Of a DNA stretch of 64,000 nucleotides, positions 1 through 8,739 are shown one piece after another; within the stretch, counting starts at the first letter, position 1, and each line of letters starts with the position of its first letter. The notes beneath the pieces were generated by a model, which was given only the letters and a program-made list of their open reading frames with translations, ran no database searches and was not told the DNA's origin. Location of the stretch: assembly GCA_045864775.1 (NCBI GenBank), contig BTVR01000002.1, positions 1,149,603 to 1,213,602 on the forward strand, in the 5' to 3' direction. The position numbers and the translations under genes were made by a program. The DNA comes from Macondimonas sp045864775 (GTDB lineage: Bacteria > Pseudomonadota > Gammaproteobacteria > UBA5335).

Positions 1-296
1 GTCAAAATCGCCGGGGCGCGGCCCTCAATCTCACAGACCGTCTGCCCGGGCCCGAGAGCGTCACCGTCGAAGGCATGCCAATGCACCTGAACCCGCGGAT
101 CCAGGGCGTGATAGACCGCATCGAACCACGGCCGGCCACTCAGGATGGCCGACTCGCGGCAGATGAGCCGGGCCCGCGCCGGACGATCGGGGACGAGGCT
201 CGCCGTGGCATCGCCGGCGCCGAGATCCTCGGCCAGAGCCAAGCGCACGGCGGCCCGGATGGCGGCGTCATCGGGCGGGGCGATCGGATTGGACAT
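1..296 (-). CDS. nadC: Nicotinate-nucleotide pyrophosphorylase (carboxylating), N-terminal part, cut by the window edge
   Basis: NadC transfers phosphoribose from PRPP to quinolinate, releasing CO2, to give nicotinate mononucleotide in de novo NAD synthesis in the cytoplasm. Only the first 98 codons are present; the 3' end lies outside the window. Reading the minus strand from an ATG at 294-296 gives an open frame to the edge. It contains the family motif E-D-L-G-A-G-D-A-T at residues 23-31, then a region rich in VPDRPARARL and ESAILSGRPWF, which match the NadC N-terminal domain that caps the dimer partner's active site. It is divergent from glk, with about 155 bp between the two starts. The identification is from the motif and flanking residues and is fairly secure; completeness cannot be judged. 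Confidence 0.88.
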   Translation of the reverse strand, partial: MSNPIAPPDDAAIRAAVRLALAEDLGAGDATASLVPDRPARARLICRESAILSGRPWFDAVYHALDPRVQVHWHAFDGDALGPGQTVCEIEGRAPAIL

Positions 297-451
297 CAGC
301 AGAAACCAGCGGCGGGCAAAGGGGATGCCGGCCAGTCTACCGATCCGCGCAGGGGCGCGCGAGGCTCGCCGCTATACCTCTGGCGACCGTGACGTCCTTC
401 GCGGCTGATAGACTGACGCGGCAAGCAGGCTTTTGCGAGGAGAAACGACCC

Positions 452-1423
452 ATGAGCGGACCGGCCCCCTCCCGTGCGCATCTGTTGGGCGATATCGGCG
501 GGACCCATACCCGGCTCACGTTGTTCCACGATGGCGATCATGGTCCCATCGGGCGCTACCGCAACCATGAATTCCCGGACTTCGCGACCATCGTAAGACA
601 CCATCTGGCGGCAATGGATCTCCCATCGCCGCAGGACGCCGTCCTTGCCGTCGCCGGGCCCACCGAGCGGGACGGATCGGTGACGCTCACCAATCGCGGC
701 TGGTTGCTCGAGCCCGGCCCCTTGGCGGCCATGCTGAATCTCGCCTCGGTACGGCTCGTCAACGACTTCACCGCTCAGGCCCTGGGTATTGCGCAGTTGA
801 CCGCCGACGAGCGGATTGCCCTGAACGCAGGCGAGCCTTGGCCGCATGCGCCGCTGGCCGTCATCGGGCCCGGCACGGGCCTGGGCGTATCCGGTCTGCT
901 GCCACAGGACAGCGGCTGGCTGGCGCTGGCGGGCGAAGGCGGACACGTCACGCTGGCGCCGGCGGACGAGCGCGAAAGCGCCTTGATCGATGGCTTGAGG
1001 CGTGAATGGGGCCACGTCTCGGCCGAACGGGTGGTCAGCGGTCCGGGGCTTCTGGGCCTGTACAACCATTTGGCTGCCGCTGCCGGCGCGCCCGCTCTCG
1101 GGGCGCCGCCGGAGGTGACCACGCGGGCAGGCCGGGAAACCCTTGCCGATGAAGCCTTGAACTATTTCTTTGCGTTTCTCGGTACCGTGGCCGGCAATCT
1201 CGCGCTGACTCTGGGCGCGCGCGGCGGCGTGTATCTGTGCGGCGGCATCCTGCCGGACCTCGTGGCGCCGCTGCGCGCCTCGCTGTTCATGGAACGCTTC
1301 TGCGGCAAGGGGCGCTACCGCGACTATCTCGCGGCGATCCCCGTTTATCTGGTGACGGCGCCGGACACCGCGTTCCGGGGGCTGGCCAGCCTGATCCCGG
1401 AACGCGAGCGTCTGCGCGAGTAA
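452..1423 (+). CDS. glk: Glucokinase (Glk family)
   Basis: ATP-dependent phosphorylation of glucose to glucose 6-phosphate in the cytoplasm. The protein is 323 aa, the usual Glk length. The phosphate-binding motif GDIGGTHTR lies at residues 13-21 and the catalytic Asp is in VNDFTAQA (D105), as in the bacterial Glk family rather than ROK kinases. I chose the ATG at 452 because a GAGGAGA ribosome site lies just upstream (about 436-443) and the motif then falls near the N-terminus; an upstream in-frame start at 389 would add an unsupported extension. The gene converges with speE, their stops 10 bp apart. Glycogen phosphorylase sits 8 kb away, so both could feed hexose phosphate into glycolysis (inference). 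Confidence 0.93.
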   Translation: MSGPAPSRAHLLGDIGGTHTRLTLFHDGDHGPIGRYRNHEFPDFATIVRHHLAAMDLPSPQDAVLAVAGPTERDGSVTLTNRGWLLEPGPLAAMLNLASVRLVNDFTAQALGIAQLTADERIALNAGEPWPHAPLAVIGPGTGLGVSGLLPQDSGWLALAGEGGHVTLAPADERESALIDGLRREWGHVSAERVVSGPGLLGLYNHLAAAAGAPALGAPPEVTTRAGRETLADEALNYFFAFLGTVAGNLALTLGARGGVYLCGGILPDLVAPLRASLFMERFCGKGRYRDYLAAIPVYLVTAPDTAFRGLASLIPERERLRE

Positions 1424-1433
1424 GGCAGCGGCT

Positions 1434-2297
1434 TCAGCCGGCGACGCCTGCCAAGGCATCCGCCAGATACGGCGGCAGCACGCAAGCCGCCTGGTGCATG
1501 TCCACCGAGTAGTAGCGCGTCGGGAAGGCGGCCTTGCGCGCTGCTTCCAGCCGCATTGGTCGGACAGGGCCGTCCTTGCAGGCCAGCGTGGCGCTCCACC
1601 AGCCCGACGGATAGACCGGCTGCGGGTAATGCAGGGTCTTGACGTCGGCGAATCCGGCGCGGCGCAGGGCGCCATGGACGCTGCAGAGCAGATCGACATG
1701 ATACAGCGGTGATTCGCTCTGCTGGACGATCAGGCCCCCAGCCGCAAGCACGCGGTGCACGTCGCGATAGAACGGCTCGGAGAAGAGCCCTTCGGCCGGG
1801 CCGACCGGGTCGGTGCTGTCCACGATCACGACATCGACGCTGCCGGCGGGCGCATGGGCGAACCAGGCAATGCCGTCCTCGAAGCGCAATTCGGCGCGCG
1901 GATCGCCATTGGCCTCGCACAGCTCCGGGAAATAGCGCTCGGCGAGACGCGTCACGCGCTCGTCGATCTCGACCTGCATGGCCTGTTGCACGATGTCGTG
2001 GCGCAGCACTTCGCGCAGCGTGCCGCAATCGCCGCCGCCGATGACGACCACGCGCCGCGGCGCGGCGTGCGTGAACAGCGCCGGGTGCGCCATCATCTCG
2101 TGATACAGGAAATTGTCGCGCTGGGTCAGCATCACACAGCCGTCGATCACCATCAGATGACCGAAGGTCTCGGTGTCGTAGATCTCGATGTGCTGATAGG
2201 CGGACTGCTCTTCGTGCAGTTTCGCCTTGACCTTGAGGCCGAAGGCGCTGCCGCCCGGCTCGTAGAATTCGGTAAACCAGTCGCCGTTCGCGCTCAT
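1434..2297 (-). CDS. speE: Polyamine aminopropyltransferase (spermidine synthase)
   Basis: Transfers an aminopropyl group from decarboxylated S-adenosylmethionine to putrescine, giving spermidine, in the cytoplasm. The protein is 287 aa. It shows the SpeE core: WFTEFYEPG at the N-terminus, the nucleotide-binding VVVIGGGDCGTLRE around residues 83-96, and the catalytic VDSTDPVGPAEG at about 159-170. The start at 2297 is preferred because a G-rich Shine-Dalgarno-like stretch precedes it and the protein then begins like other SpeE proteins; the open frame extends 25 codons further upstream. It is divergent from speA, so both ends of the arginine route to spermidine lie together; the agmatine-to-putrescine enzymes are not in this window. 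Confidence 0.95.
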   Translation of the reverse strand: MSANGDWFTEFYEPGGSAFGLKVKAKLHEEQSAYQHIEIYDTETFGHLMVIDGCVMLTQRDNFLYHEMMAHPALFTHAAPRRVVVIGGGDCGTLREVLRHDIVQQAMQVEIDERVTRLAERYFPELCEANGDPRAELRFEDGIAWFAHAPAGSVDVVIVDSTDPVGPAEGLFSEPFYRDVHRVLAAGGLIVQQSESPLYHVDLLCSVHGALRRAGFADVKTLHYPQPVYPSGWWSATLACKDGPVRPMRLEAARKAAFPTRYYSVDMHQAACVLPPYLADALAGVAG

Positions 2298-2328
2298 GTA
2301 TGCCCCCAATGGATCGCTGCGGGGCACG

Positions 2329-2334
2329 ATTATA
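2329..2334 (-). promoter_or_regulatory. Putative speE -10 element
   Basis: On the minus strand the hexamer reads TATAAT, a perfect sigma-70 -10 match, 32 bases upstream of the chosen speE start. I see no good -35 at 16-18 bp spacing; the nearest resemblance is TGTCAC about 20 bp further up. This is a single-motif call. Confidence 0.4.
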
Positions 2335-2444
2335 GCCACGCCGATCGCGCGTCCGTGTGACAGCGTCATCATCGTTTGCTTTACCGGGTCGGTGCGAATC
2401 TTTTAGGCTTCCCGAACCTCCGGCTCCCCATCGATGGTTTCTTC

Positions 2445-4343
2445 ATGCCCCGCGACGCCGCTCCGTTTTCCGCCCGCGACCGCTATAACGTGCCTGAATG
2501 GAGCGAGGGCTACTTCGACGTGGATGCGCACGGACATGTCGTCGCGCTGCCGCTGCGCGATCCGGCCAAGGGCCGCATAGCGCTGCCGGAACTGGCTCAG
2601 CGCATGACCCGGTCGGGCCTGAACCTGCCCATCCTGGTCCGATTCTCCGACATCCTGCACGATCGGGTCGACACCCTGAGCGGCGCCTTCGATGCGGCGA
2701 TCGCCCATCACGGCTATGGCGGGCGCTATACCGCCGTCTATCCCATCAAGGTGAACCAACAACGCACCGTGGTGGAGGAAATCATCCGCCATGGTGGGGA
2801 GCGGGTGGGCCTCGAGGCCGGCAGCAAACCCGAACTCATGGCCGTGCTCGCGCTGGCCCGTCCGGGCAGCCTGATCATCTGCAACGGCTACAAGGATCGC
2901 GACTACGTCCGCCGCGCGCTCATTGCCCGACGCCTCGGCCTGCGCGCCGTCATCGTGATCGAAAAGCCCTCCGAGGTGGCGACGGTCATCCGCGAATCCC
3001 GCCAGCTCGGCGTGCGGCCGCTGCTCGGCGTGCGTGTTCGCCTGGCCAGTCTGGGCAGCGGCAACTGGCAGAACACCGGGGGCGAAAAGTCGAAGTTCGG
3101 CCTTTCCGCCACGCAGGTGCTGAGCTGCATCGGGGAGCTCGAAGCGGCCGGCCTGCTCGACTGCGTCCAGTTGCTGCATTTCCACATGGGCTCGCAGATG
3201 GCCAATGTGCGCGATATCCGGCGCGGGCTCACCGAGGCGGCGCGCTACTTCACCGACCTGCACCGGCTGGGCGCGCCGCTGCGCTACGTCGATGTCGGCG
3301 GCGGTCTGGGCGTCGACTACGAAGGGACGCGCTCGCGCGGCGCGTGTTCCGTCAATTACTCGGTGGCCGAGTACGCGAACGTGGTCGTGCATGTCCTGAA
3401 GGAAACCTGTCAGACCCACGGGTTGCCCGAACCCGATCTGATCACCGAGGCCGGGCGCGCCATGACCGCGCACCACGCCTTGCTCATCACGCAGGTCATC
3501 GACAGCGAGGCGCCCCACGTCGATGCCGCGGCCCTGACACCGCCGCCCCCGGAAGCCCCGTCGCTGCTGCACGATCTTTGGCAAGGCTACGCCCATCTCG
3601 CCGCGGCATCGCCGGTGGAATTGTTCCATGAGGCCGTGCACTGGGCCTCCGAAGCACAGTCCATGTACACCCACGGCCTGCTCGACCTGCGTGAGCGTGC
3701 CTACGCCGAGCACGTCTCCACGGCCCTCTGCCAGGGTTTGCAGGGCCGGCTGGACCCAGGGCGGCGCAGCCATCGCGAGATCCTGGGCCAACTCGAGGAA
3801 AAGCTGGCCGTCAAGTATTTCTGCAATTTCTCGCTGTTTCAATCGCTGCCCGACGTGTGGGCGATCGATCAGATCTTCCCCGTCATGCCGCTGCAGCGAC
3901 TGAACGAGCCGCCGACCGTGCGCGGCATCATCGAGGACCTCACCTGCGATTCGGACGGCTGCATCCACCAGTACGTCGATCAGGACGGGCTCGCGCCCAC
4001 CCTGGCGCTGCACACGGTCGCGCCCGAGGAAACCTATCTGCTGGGCTTTTTCATGATCGGCGCCTACCAGGAAATCCTCGGCGACATGCACAACCTGTTC
4101 GGAGACACCGATGCGGTCAACGTGGAACTGGACGGCCAAGGCGGGTATCGACTGATCGGGCCGGAGCGTGGCGACAGCGCCGATCAACTGCTGAGCTACG
4201 TGCATTTCGCGCCCGACCAGCTCGCCATGGCCTATCGGGAAAAAATCGCGCACGCCGCGCTCGAACCCGCGCAGGCCGAGGCATTCCTGGCCGAACTCAC
4301 CGCCGGACTCTACGGCTCCACCTATCTGCAGCGCTGGCCGTGA
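2445..4343 (+). CDS. speA: Biosynthetic arginine decarboxylase
   Basis: PLP-dependent decarboxylation of arginine to agmatine, the first step of the ADC route to putrescine. With the ATG at 2445 the protein is 632 aa, typical of SpeA; an upstream start at 2376 would add 23 residues without recognisable homology. The PLP lysine is in YTAVYPIKVNQQ (K102), the barrel shows LHFHMGSQ, and the C-terminal active-site segment is LTCDSDGCIHQY. These are alanine-racemase-fold (fold III) SpeA features. It is divergent from speE. Its stop codon overlaps the GTG start of the next gene, so it may be the first gene of a long plus-strand transcript that runs into the lipid-transport genes. Confidence 0.95.
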   Translation: MPRDAAPFSARDRYNVPEWSEGYFDVDAHGHVVALPLRDPAKGRIALPELAQRMTRSGLNLPILVRFSDILHDRVDTLSGAFDAAIAHHGYGGRYTAVYPIKVNQQRTVVEEIIRHGGERVGLEAGSKPELMAVLALARPGSLIICNGYKDRDYVRRALIARRLGLRAVIVIEKPSEVATVIRESRQLGVRPLLGVRVRLASLGSGNWQNTGGEKSKFGLSATQVLSCIGELEAAGLLDCVQLLHFHMGSQMANVRDIRRGLTEAARYFTDLHRLGAPLRYVDVGGGLGVDYEGTRSRGACSVNYSVAEYANVVVHVLKETCQTHGLPEPDLITEAGRAMTAHHALLITQVIDSEAPHVDAAALTPPPPEAPSLLHDLWQGYAHLAAASPVELFHEAVHWASEAQSMYTHGLLDLRERAYAEHVSTALCQGLQGRLDPGRRSHREILGQLEEKLAVKYFCNFSLFQSLPDVWAIDQIFPVMPLQRLNEPPTVRGIIEDLTCDSDGCIHQYVDQDGLAPTLALHTVAPEETYLLGFFMIGAYQEILGDMHNLFGDTDAVNVELDGQGGYRLIGPERGDSADQLLSYVHFAPDQLAMAYREKIAHAALEPAQAEAFLAELTAGLYGSTYLQRWP

Positions 4344-5239
4344 CGCCGCGCGTGGGCTTCATCGGTCTCGGCGCCATGGGCCTGTCGATGGCTCGCAACC
4401 TCGCCCGCGCGGGTATGCTCGGCGTCGTGTGGAACCGCACGGCGACCAAGGCCGAGGCGCTCGCGCAGCAGACCGGCTGCGATCTTGCCGCGGACCCGGC
4501 CGATCTCGCGCGCCGCTGCGACGTGCTGGTGCTGTGCGTCTCGGCCGATGACGATGTTTTGAGCCTGATCGCAGCCGTGGCGCCTGCGCTCGCGCCGGGG
4601 CAGATCGTGGTGGACTGCTCCACCATCGCGCCAGACTCCGCGCGGCGGGCCGCCGCGATGGTGCGTGCGCACGGGGCCGATTTCCTTGACGCCCCGGTGT
4701 CCGGCGGCGTCGAAGGCGCGCGCCAGGCGACGCTGGTCATGATGGTCGGCGGCGAGCAGGCCACGCTGGAACGCGCCCGACCCGTACTTGCGGCCATGAG
4801 CCGTCAGGTCGCCTGGATGGGCCCGGTCGGCGCCGGGCAGGCCACCAAAGCCGTCAATCAGGTCATGGCAGCCGGGATCGCCGCGGCCGTGACCGAAGCG
4901 CTGGCGCTGGGCGCCGCCGCCGGGCTGCCGCTGGAACGGGTGATGGACGTGATCGGCGGTGGCGCGGCCGGCAACTGGTTCCTCGAGCGGCGCGGCCCGA
5001 CCCTGATCCGGAACGACTTCACGGTGGGCTTCAAGCTGGCCTTGCACGACAAGGACCTCGCCATCTGCGAGCAGCTCGCGCTACAGTGCCATGGCCGTCT
5101 CCCTCTGACGGAGGCGGTACGCGCCGACTATCGGGCGCTGATGGCGGCCGGCTTCGGCGATGAAGACATCTCGGCGCTGTATCGGAGCAAGCGCGCGCTC
5201 TTCGGCCCGCAGACACCACAGGACCGCAATGACGAGTGA
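4340..5239 (+). CDS. NAD(P)-dependent beta-hydroxyacid dehydrogenase (3-hydroxyisobutyrate dehydrogenase family)
   Basis: Cytoplasmic oxidoreductase of the 6-phosphogluconate/3-hydroxyisobutyrate dehydrogenase superfamily; substrates in this family include 3-hydroxyisobutyrate, tartronate semialdehyde and succinic semialdehyde, and the exact one is unclear here. The protein is 299 aa. The Rossmann motif GFIGLGAMG is at the extreme N-terminus, the substrate loop DAPVSGGVEGA is near residue 115, and the catalytic lysine is in GQATKAVNQVM. The start is GTG at 4340, because the speA stop forms GTGA with it and the motif then begins at residue 6. Its stop overlaps the next gene by 11 bases. The translational coupling to both a polyamine gene and a lipid transporter is odd and does not reveal its substrate. 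Confidence 0.85.
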   Translation: MTPRVGFIGLGAMGLSMARNLARAGMLGVVWNRTATKAEALAQQTGCDLAADPADLARRCDVLVLCVSADDDVLSLIAAVAPALAPGQIVVDCSTIAPDSARRAAAMVRAHGADFLDAPVSGGVEGARQATLVMMVGGEQATLERARPVLAAMSRQVAWMGPVGAGQATKAVNQVMAAGIAAAVTEALALGAAAGLPLERVMDVIGGGAAGNWFLERRGPTLIRNDFTVGFKLALHDKDLAICEQLALQCHGRLPLTEAVRADYRALMAAGFGDEDISALYRSKRALFGPQTPQDRNDE

Positions 5240-6350
5240 AACCCCGGCCCTGAAGCTCGATCAGGACGGCCAGTCCCCGCGTGTCCTCGTGACGGGACAG
5301 TGGGTGCTGCGTCATCTGTCCGGGTCCATCCGCAAGCTGCGCCGGCAGCTCGCGCGGTGCAAGCCCGATGCGCAGACCGTCTGGGATCTCGAATCCATCG
5401 ATGGCCTCGACAGTACGGGCGCCCTGCTGCTCTGGCGGCACTGGGGTCGCCGCCGTCCGCCGCAACTCAAGCTGCGCGCGGAATACGAACCTTTGTTCCA
5501 GCGGTTGGAACAGATGCCCGCGCCCGCATCGGCTTTGAAGCGCAAGCCGCTCGAATGGGTGGCGCGCCTCGGCGCGGCCATGCTCTCGGCAGCGACTCAC
5601 TTGCGGGAACTCGTCGCCCTGCTCGGCCAGTTGACGCTCGACCTGTTGAGCTTCCCGGCGCGGCCGGATCGCATTCCCTGGCGTGAGATCTCCGCGAACA
5701 TCCACAAATCCGGCGGACGCGCCCTGCTGATCACGGGCCTCGTGGGGCTGCTGATCGGCATCGTCATGAGCTACCTCTCCGCCCTGCAGCTGCGGCTCCT
5801 CGGCGGCGAGCGTTTCATCGTCAACCTGATGGGTCTGTCGGTGACTCGCGAACTGGGTCCCCTGCTCGCCGCCATTCTCATCGCCGGCCGCTCGGGCTCT
5901 TCCATCACCGCCGAACTCGGCGTGATGCGTCTGACCCAGGAAATCGACGCACTGGCAACGATGGGCATCTCGCCGTTCAAGCGCGTCTTGCTGCCCAAGG
6001 TGCTCGCGCTCGCCATCACCATGCCCTTGCTGGCGTTCTGGACCATGGCAGCGGGCATCTTCGGCGGCATGCTGGTGGCGCAGAGCGAACTCAACATCAC
6101 CTTCGGCCAGTTCCTGAGCGACCTGCCGGGGGCGATTCCCATCGTCACCTACTGGATCGCGCTCGGCAAATCGATCGCCTTCGGCATCGTCATCGGGCTG
6201 GTGTCCTGTCATTTCGGCCTGCGCATCAAGCCCAACACCGAGAGTCTGGGCTACGAGACCACCAATGCGGTGGTCACCGCGATCACGCTGGTGATCCTGA
6301 CGGACGCCGTATTCGCCATCGCGCTGCGCGACGTGGGGTGGCAGGAATGA
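5229..6350 (+). CDS. MlaE-family lipid ABC transporter permease with N-terminal STAS-like domain
   Basis: Inner-membrane permease of an MCE/Mla-type system that moves phospholipids or other lipids between the membranes. The protein is 373 aa, longer than E. coli MlaE (about 260). Residues 1 to about 100 (VLVTGQWVLRHLSG... VWDLESIDGLDSTGA) resemble a STAS/MlaB-like domain fused to the permease. The MlaE domain follows, with several hydrophobic helices and conserved ELGPLLAAILIAGRSGSSI and AELGVMRLTQEIDAL segments. The ATG at 5229 overlaps the preceding gene by 11 bases; the following ATPase start overlaps its stop (ATGA). The STAS fusion could replace a free-standing MlaB, of which there is none here. 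Confidence 0.9.
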   Translation: MTSETPALKLDQDGQSPRVLVTGQWVLRHLSGSIRKLRRQLARCKPDAQTVWDLESIDGLDSTGALLLWRHWGRRRPPQLKLRAEYEPLFQRLEQMPAPASALKRKPLEWVARLGAAMLSAATHLRELVALLGQLTLDLLSFPARPDRIPWREISANIHKSGGRALLITGLVGLLIGIVMSYLSALQLRLLGGERFIVNLMGLSVTRELGPLLAAILIAGRSGSSITAELGVMRLTQEIDALATMGISPFKRVLLPKVLALAITMPLLAFWTMAAGIFGGMLVAQSELNITFGQFLSDLPGAIPIVTYWIALGKSIAFGIVIGLVSCHFGLRIKPNTESLGYETTNAVVTAITLVILTDAVFAIALRDVGWQE

Positions 6351-7126
6351 GCGCTGCCTCATCCGCCGTCATCGAGATGCGCGGCATTGTCACCCGGTTC
6401 GGCAAGCAGGTGGTCCACGATGGGATCGACCTCAGTGTGGTGCGTGGCGAAGTGCTCGGGCTGGTGGGCGGCTCGGGCTCGGGAAAGACCACGCTACTGC
6501 GTGAGATGATCGGCCTGCAAAACCCCAGCGAGGGCGAGGTGCATGCCTTCGGCGAGCCCGTGTTCGCCGCGCGCCGGACGCGCCAGACCACGGCGCTGCG
6601 CCAGCGCTGGGGTGTCCTGTTTCAGCATGGCGCGCTGTTCACGGCGCTGTCGGTGACCGACAATATCGCCTTGCCGCTGCGGGAATTGCGCGTTCTGGAC
6701 GAGGCACTGATTCAGGAGCTGGTCCGGCTCAAGCTCGCCATGGTGGGGCTGAAGCCCGAGGATGGTCGGCGTCGTCCGGCCGAGCTGTCCGGCGGGATGA
6801 TCAAGCGTGTGAGTCTGGCGCGGGCCTTGGCGCTGGACGCCGAGTTGCTGCTCCTCGACGAGCCCACCTCCGGGCTCGACCCCGTTGCCAGCGAGCAGTT
6901 CGTCGAACTGATTGCCGAGCTGCGCAGCACCCTGGGCCTGACCGTCGCCCTGGTGACCCACGATCTCGACACGCTCGTCGACCTGTGCGATCGCATCGCC
7001 GTCCTGGCCGACCGCCAATTGATCGTGGTCGGCACGCTGGACGAGGTCATTGCCTGCGACCACCCCTTCATCCAGTCCTATTTTCTCGGCCACCGCGGCG
7101 GCCGTCTTCTTTCGAAAAGGCAGTGA
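6347..7126 (+). CDS. MlaF-like lipid ABC transporter ATP-binding protein
   Basis: Cytoplasmic ATPase that energises the adjacent MlaE-type permease. The protein is 259 aa with a full set of ABC motifs: Walker A GGSGSGKTTLLRE near residue 44, signature LSGGMIKRVSLARAL, Walker B LLLLDEPTSGLDP, and the switch histidine in LVTHDLDTL. The MIKR wording after the signature GG is typical of MlaF/Ttg2A ATPases. The start at 6347 overlaps the permease stop. It is followed after 6 bp by the MCE protein, so the three components are almost certainly cotranscribed. Confidence 0.93.
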   Translation: MSAASSAVIEMRGIVTRFGKQVVHDGIDLSVVRGEVLGLVGGSGSGKTTLLREMIGLQNPSEGEVHAFGEPVFAARRTRQTTALRQRWGVLFQHGALFTALSVTDNIALPLRELRVLDEALIQELVRLKLAMVGLKPEDGRRRPAELSGGMIKRVSLARALALDAELLLLDEPTSGLDPVASEQFVELIAELRSTLGLTVALVTHDLDTLVDLCDRIAVLADRQLIVVGTLDEVIACDHPFIQSYFLGHRGGRLLSKRQ

Positions 7127-7132
7127 TACACG

Positions 7133-8053
7133 ATGGAAAATCGTTCCTATGCCCTGCTGACCGGCCTGTTCGTCATCGGCCTGGGGCTGGCTGCCGCGCT
7201 GGCGTCCCTGTGGCTGAATGATGCCCGCCAGGCGCGCACGCCCTACCTGATCACGACGCAAGGCGCCATCTCCGGCCTCGTCCCTTACTCCACGGTTCGC
7301 TACCGCGGGGTCGAAATCGGTCAGGTCACCGAGGTGGAATTTGCCAAGGATGGCAGCCGGGACATCCACATCCGCATCGAAATCCAGCCGGACATCCCCA
7401 TCACGGTGAACACCTACGCGACGCTGCGCTATATGGGCATCACGGGTCTGGCACAGGTGGAACTGGCCGATGACGGCCCTCCGGACGCCGCGCGGCTCGA
7501 CACGCGTCCCGACGAGCTGGCCCGCATTCCGATGCGTCCCTCCCTGTTCGAATCGCTGGGCGATGCCGGGCAGGCCATGCTGAAGCAGTTTCAGGATCTG
7601 ATGGGCCAGATGAAAGAAGCGCTGGGCCCGCAGAATCAGGAGAACCTGCGTCAGATCATGGGCAATGTCGAGGTGACGACACGCAAGGTCGCCGAGTTTA
7701 CCCAACGTCTGGAGCCGCTCATCCAAGCGCTGCCCAAGATGGGCGAAGACGGCGGCAAGACCATGGCGCGCGTCGAACAGATCGCGAAGGAACTCGAGGT
7801 CACCATCACCCAAGTGCGTCAGGCCACCGCGCAGCTCAATACGCTGGGCAATCTCGCCGAGAGCGCGGGACAGACCTTCCTGGTCGAAACATTGCCGTCG
7901 ACCCAAGCCACCTTGCGCGAGATCGAATCTGCCGCGCGCAATCTGGAACGCCTGAGCGACGAACTGCGGCGCGATCCGTCCAGCATCCTCTACGGCCGCA
8001 ATCGCGGCGCCCCCAACGAATCCCCCGACCGCCAAGGGAACCGTTCCCCATGA
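7133..8053 (+). CDS. MCE/MlaD-family substrate-binding protein
   Basis: Periplasmic, inner-membrane-anchored MCE protein that probably forms the ring or tunnel of the lipid transporter. The protein is 306 aa. It has one N-terminal membrane segment (YALLTGLFVIGLGLAAALASL, about residues 6-26), an MCE domain at about 37-115 (GAISGLVPYSTVRYRGVEIG, then PITVNTYATLRYMGITGLA), and a long predicted helical C-terminal part with repeated Q/E/L-rich segments to the end. It is much longer than E. coli MlaD (about 183 aa) and more like the single-MCE proteins with a helical tail. Its stop overlaps the following lipoprotein gene by 4 bases. Confidence 0.9.
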   Translation: MENRSYALLTGLFVIGLGLAAALASLWLNDARQARTPYLITTQGAISGLVPYSTVRYRGVEIGQVTEVEFAKDGSRDIHIRIEIQPDIPITVNTYATLRYMGITGLAQVELADDGPPDAARLDTRPDELARIPMRPSLFESLGDAGQAMLKQFQDLMGQMKEALGPQNQENLRQIMGNVEVTTRKVAEFTQRLEPLIQALPKMGEDGGKTMARVEQIAKELEVTITQVRQATAQLNTLGNLAESAGQTFLVETLPSTQATLREIESAARNLERLSDELRRDPSSILYGRNRGAPNESPDRQGNRSP

Positions 8054-8724
8054 GTGCCCGGCCCCTCGCCTTGATCGTCATCCTGCTCACCGCCCTGCTC
8101 GGCGGTTGCGCCGAGCTGTTGCCCTCTCGGCGGCCGCCGCCCCCGACCCCCCATGATCTCGGCTGGTTACCGCCGCCGCGACCGGTGTTGCTCGGCGAGA
8201 TTCCGGTACTGGCGGTCGAAGCGCCGCCCTGGCTCAACGATCCGGCCGTGCGCTACCGCCGTGCGGGAGCTGGAACGACCGCGCTGGAGGCCTACGCCGA
8301 CGATTACTGGGTCGCCTCACCCCGGGAGTTGGTGCTCGACCGCATGCAGCAGGCCTTGCTGGCCAGTCCGCAGACCGGCCCGGTGACCTGCAGCCCGCGT
8401 TACCGTCTCGAGGTGCGCCTGCTGCGCTTCGAGCAGGAACAGGGCCTGGTCAAATCCGAGGCGGTGGTCGCGCTGCAGGCCGTGCTGAAGGAGCCGCGGT
8501 CCCGACAGCAGTTCATTGCGCCCGCCCTCGAGGCGCGGGTGACGACCGGCACGGGTCCCGAAGCCGCCGTACGCGGCCTGGGCGAGGCAACCGACAAGGT
8601 CATGAGCCAGCTCTTGGCCTGGATCGCGCAGACCCAGGAGGCAAACCCGCCCACGACCCAGGCCGGAGCGGAGATACCGGCGGCAGGGCCACGGGCGCTT
8701 CCGGCCTACGGCGCACATCCCTGA
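8050..8724 (+). CDS. ABC-type transport auxiliary lipoprotein (PqiC-like)
   Basis: Predicted outer-membrane lipoprotein that partners MCE transporters. The protein is 224 aa with a short signal peptide and lipobox LLGGC (lipidated C20). The rest has the loose pattern of the ABC_trans_aux/PqiC family: an early IPVLAVEAPPWLNDPAVRYR, then EAYADDYWVASPRELVLDRM, then a domain ending in a helix before a low-complexity tail. It overlaps the MCE gene by ATGA and is the last obvious member of the operon. No MlaC-like periplasmic carrier is present, so a bridging route through MCE protein and lipoprotein is more likely than an MlaC shuttle (inference). Confidence 0.8.
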   Translation: MSARPLALIVILLTALLGGCAELLPSRRPPPPTPHDLGWLPPPRPVLLGEIPVLAVEAPPWLNDPAVRYRRAGAGTTALEAYADDYWVASPRELVLDRMQQALLASPQTGPVTCSPRYRLEVRLLRFEQEQGLVKSEAVVALQAVLKEPRSRQQFIAPALEARVTTGTGPEAAVRGLGEATDKVMSQLLAWIAQTQEANPPTTQAGAEIPAAGPRALPAYGAHP

Positions 8725-8739
8725 AGGAAGGAGACGACG

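Noticed and set aside
2403..4253. Long minus-strand open frame opposite speA
   Set aside because: Antisense shadow from GC-rich codon usage; the plus strand is full-length speA and the opposite frame has no family motif.
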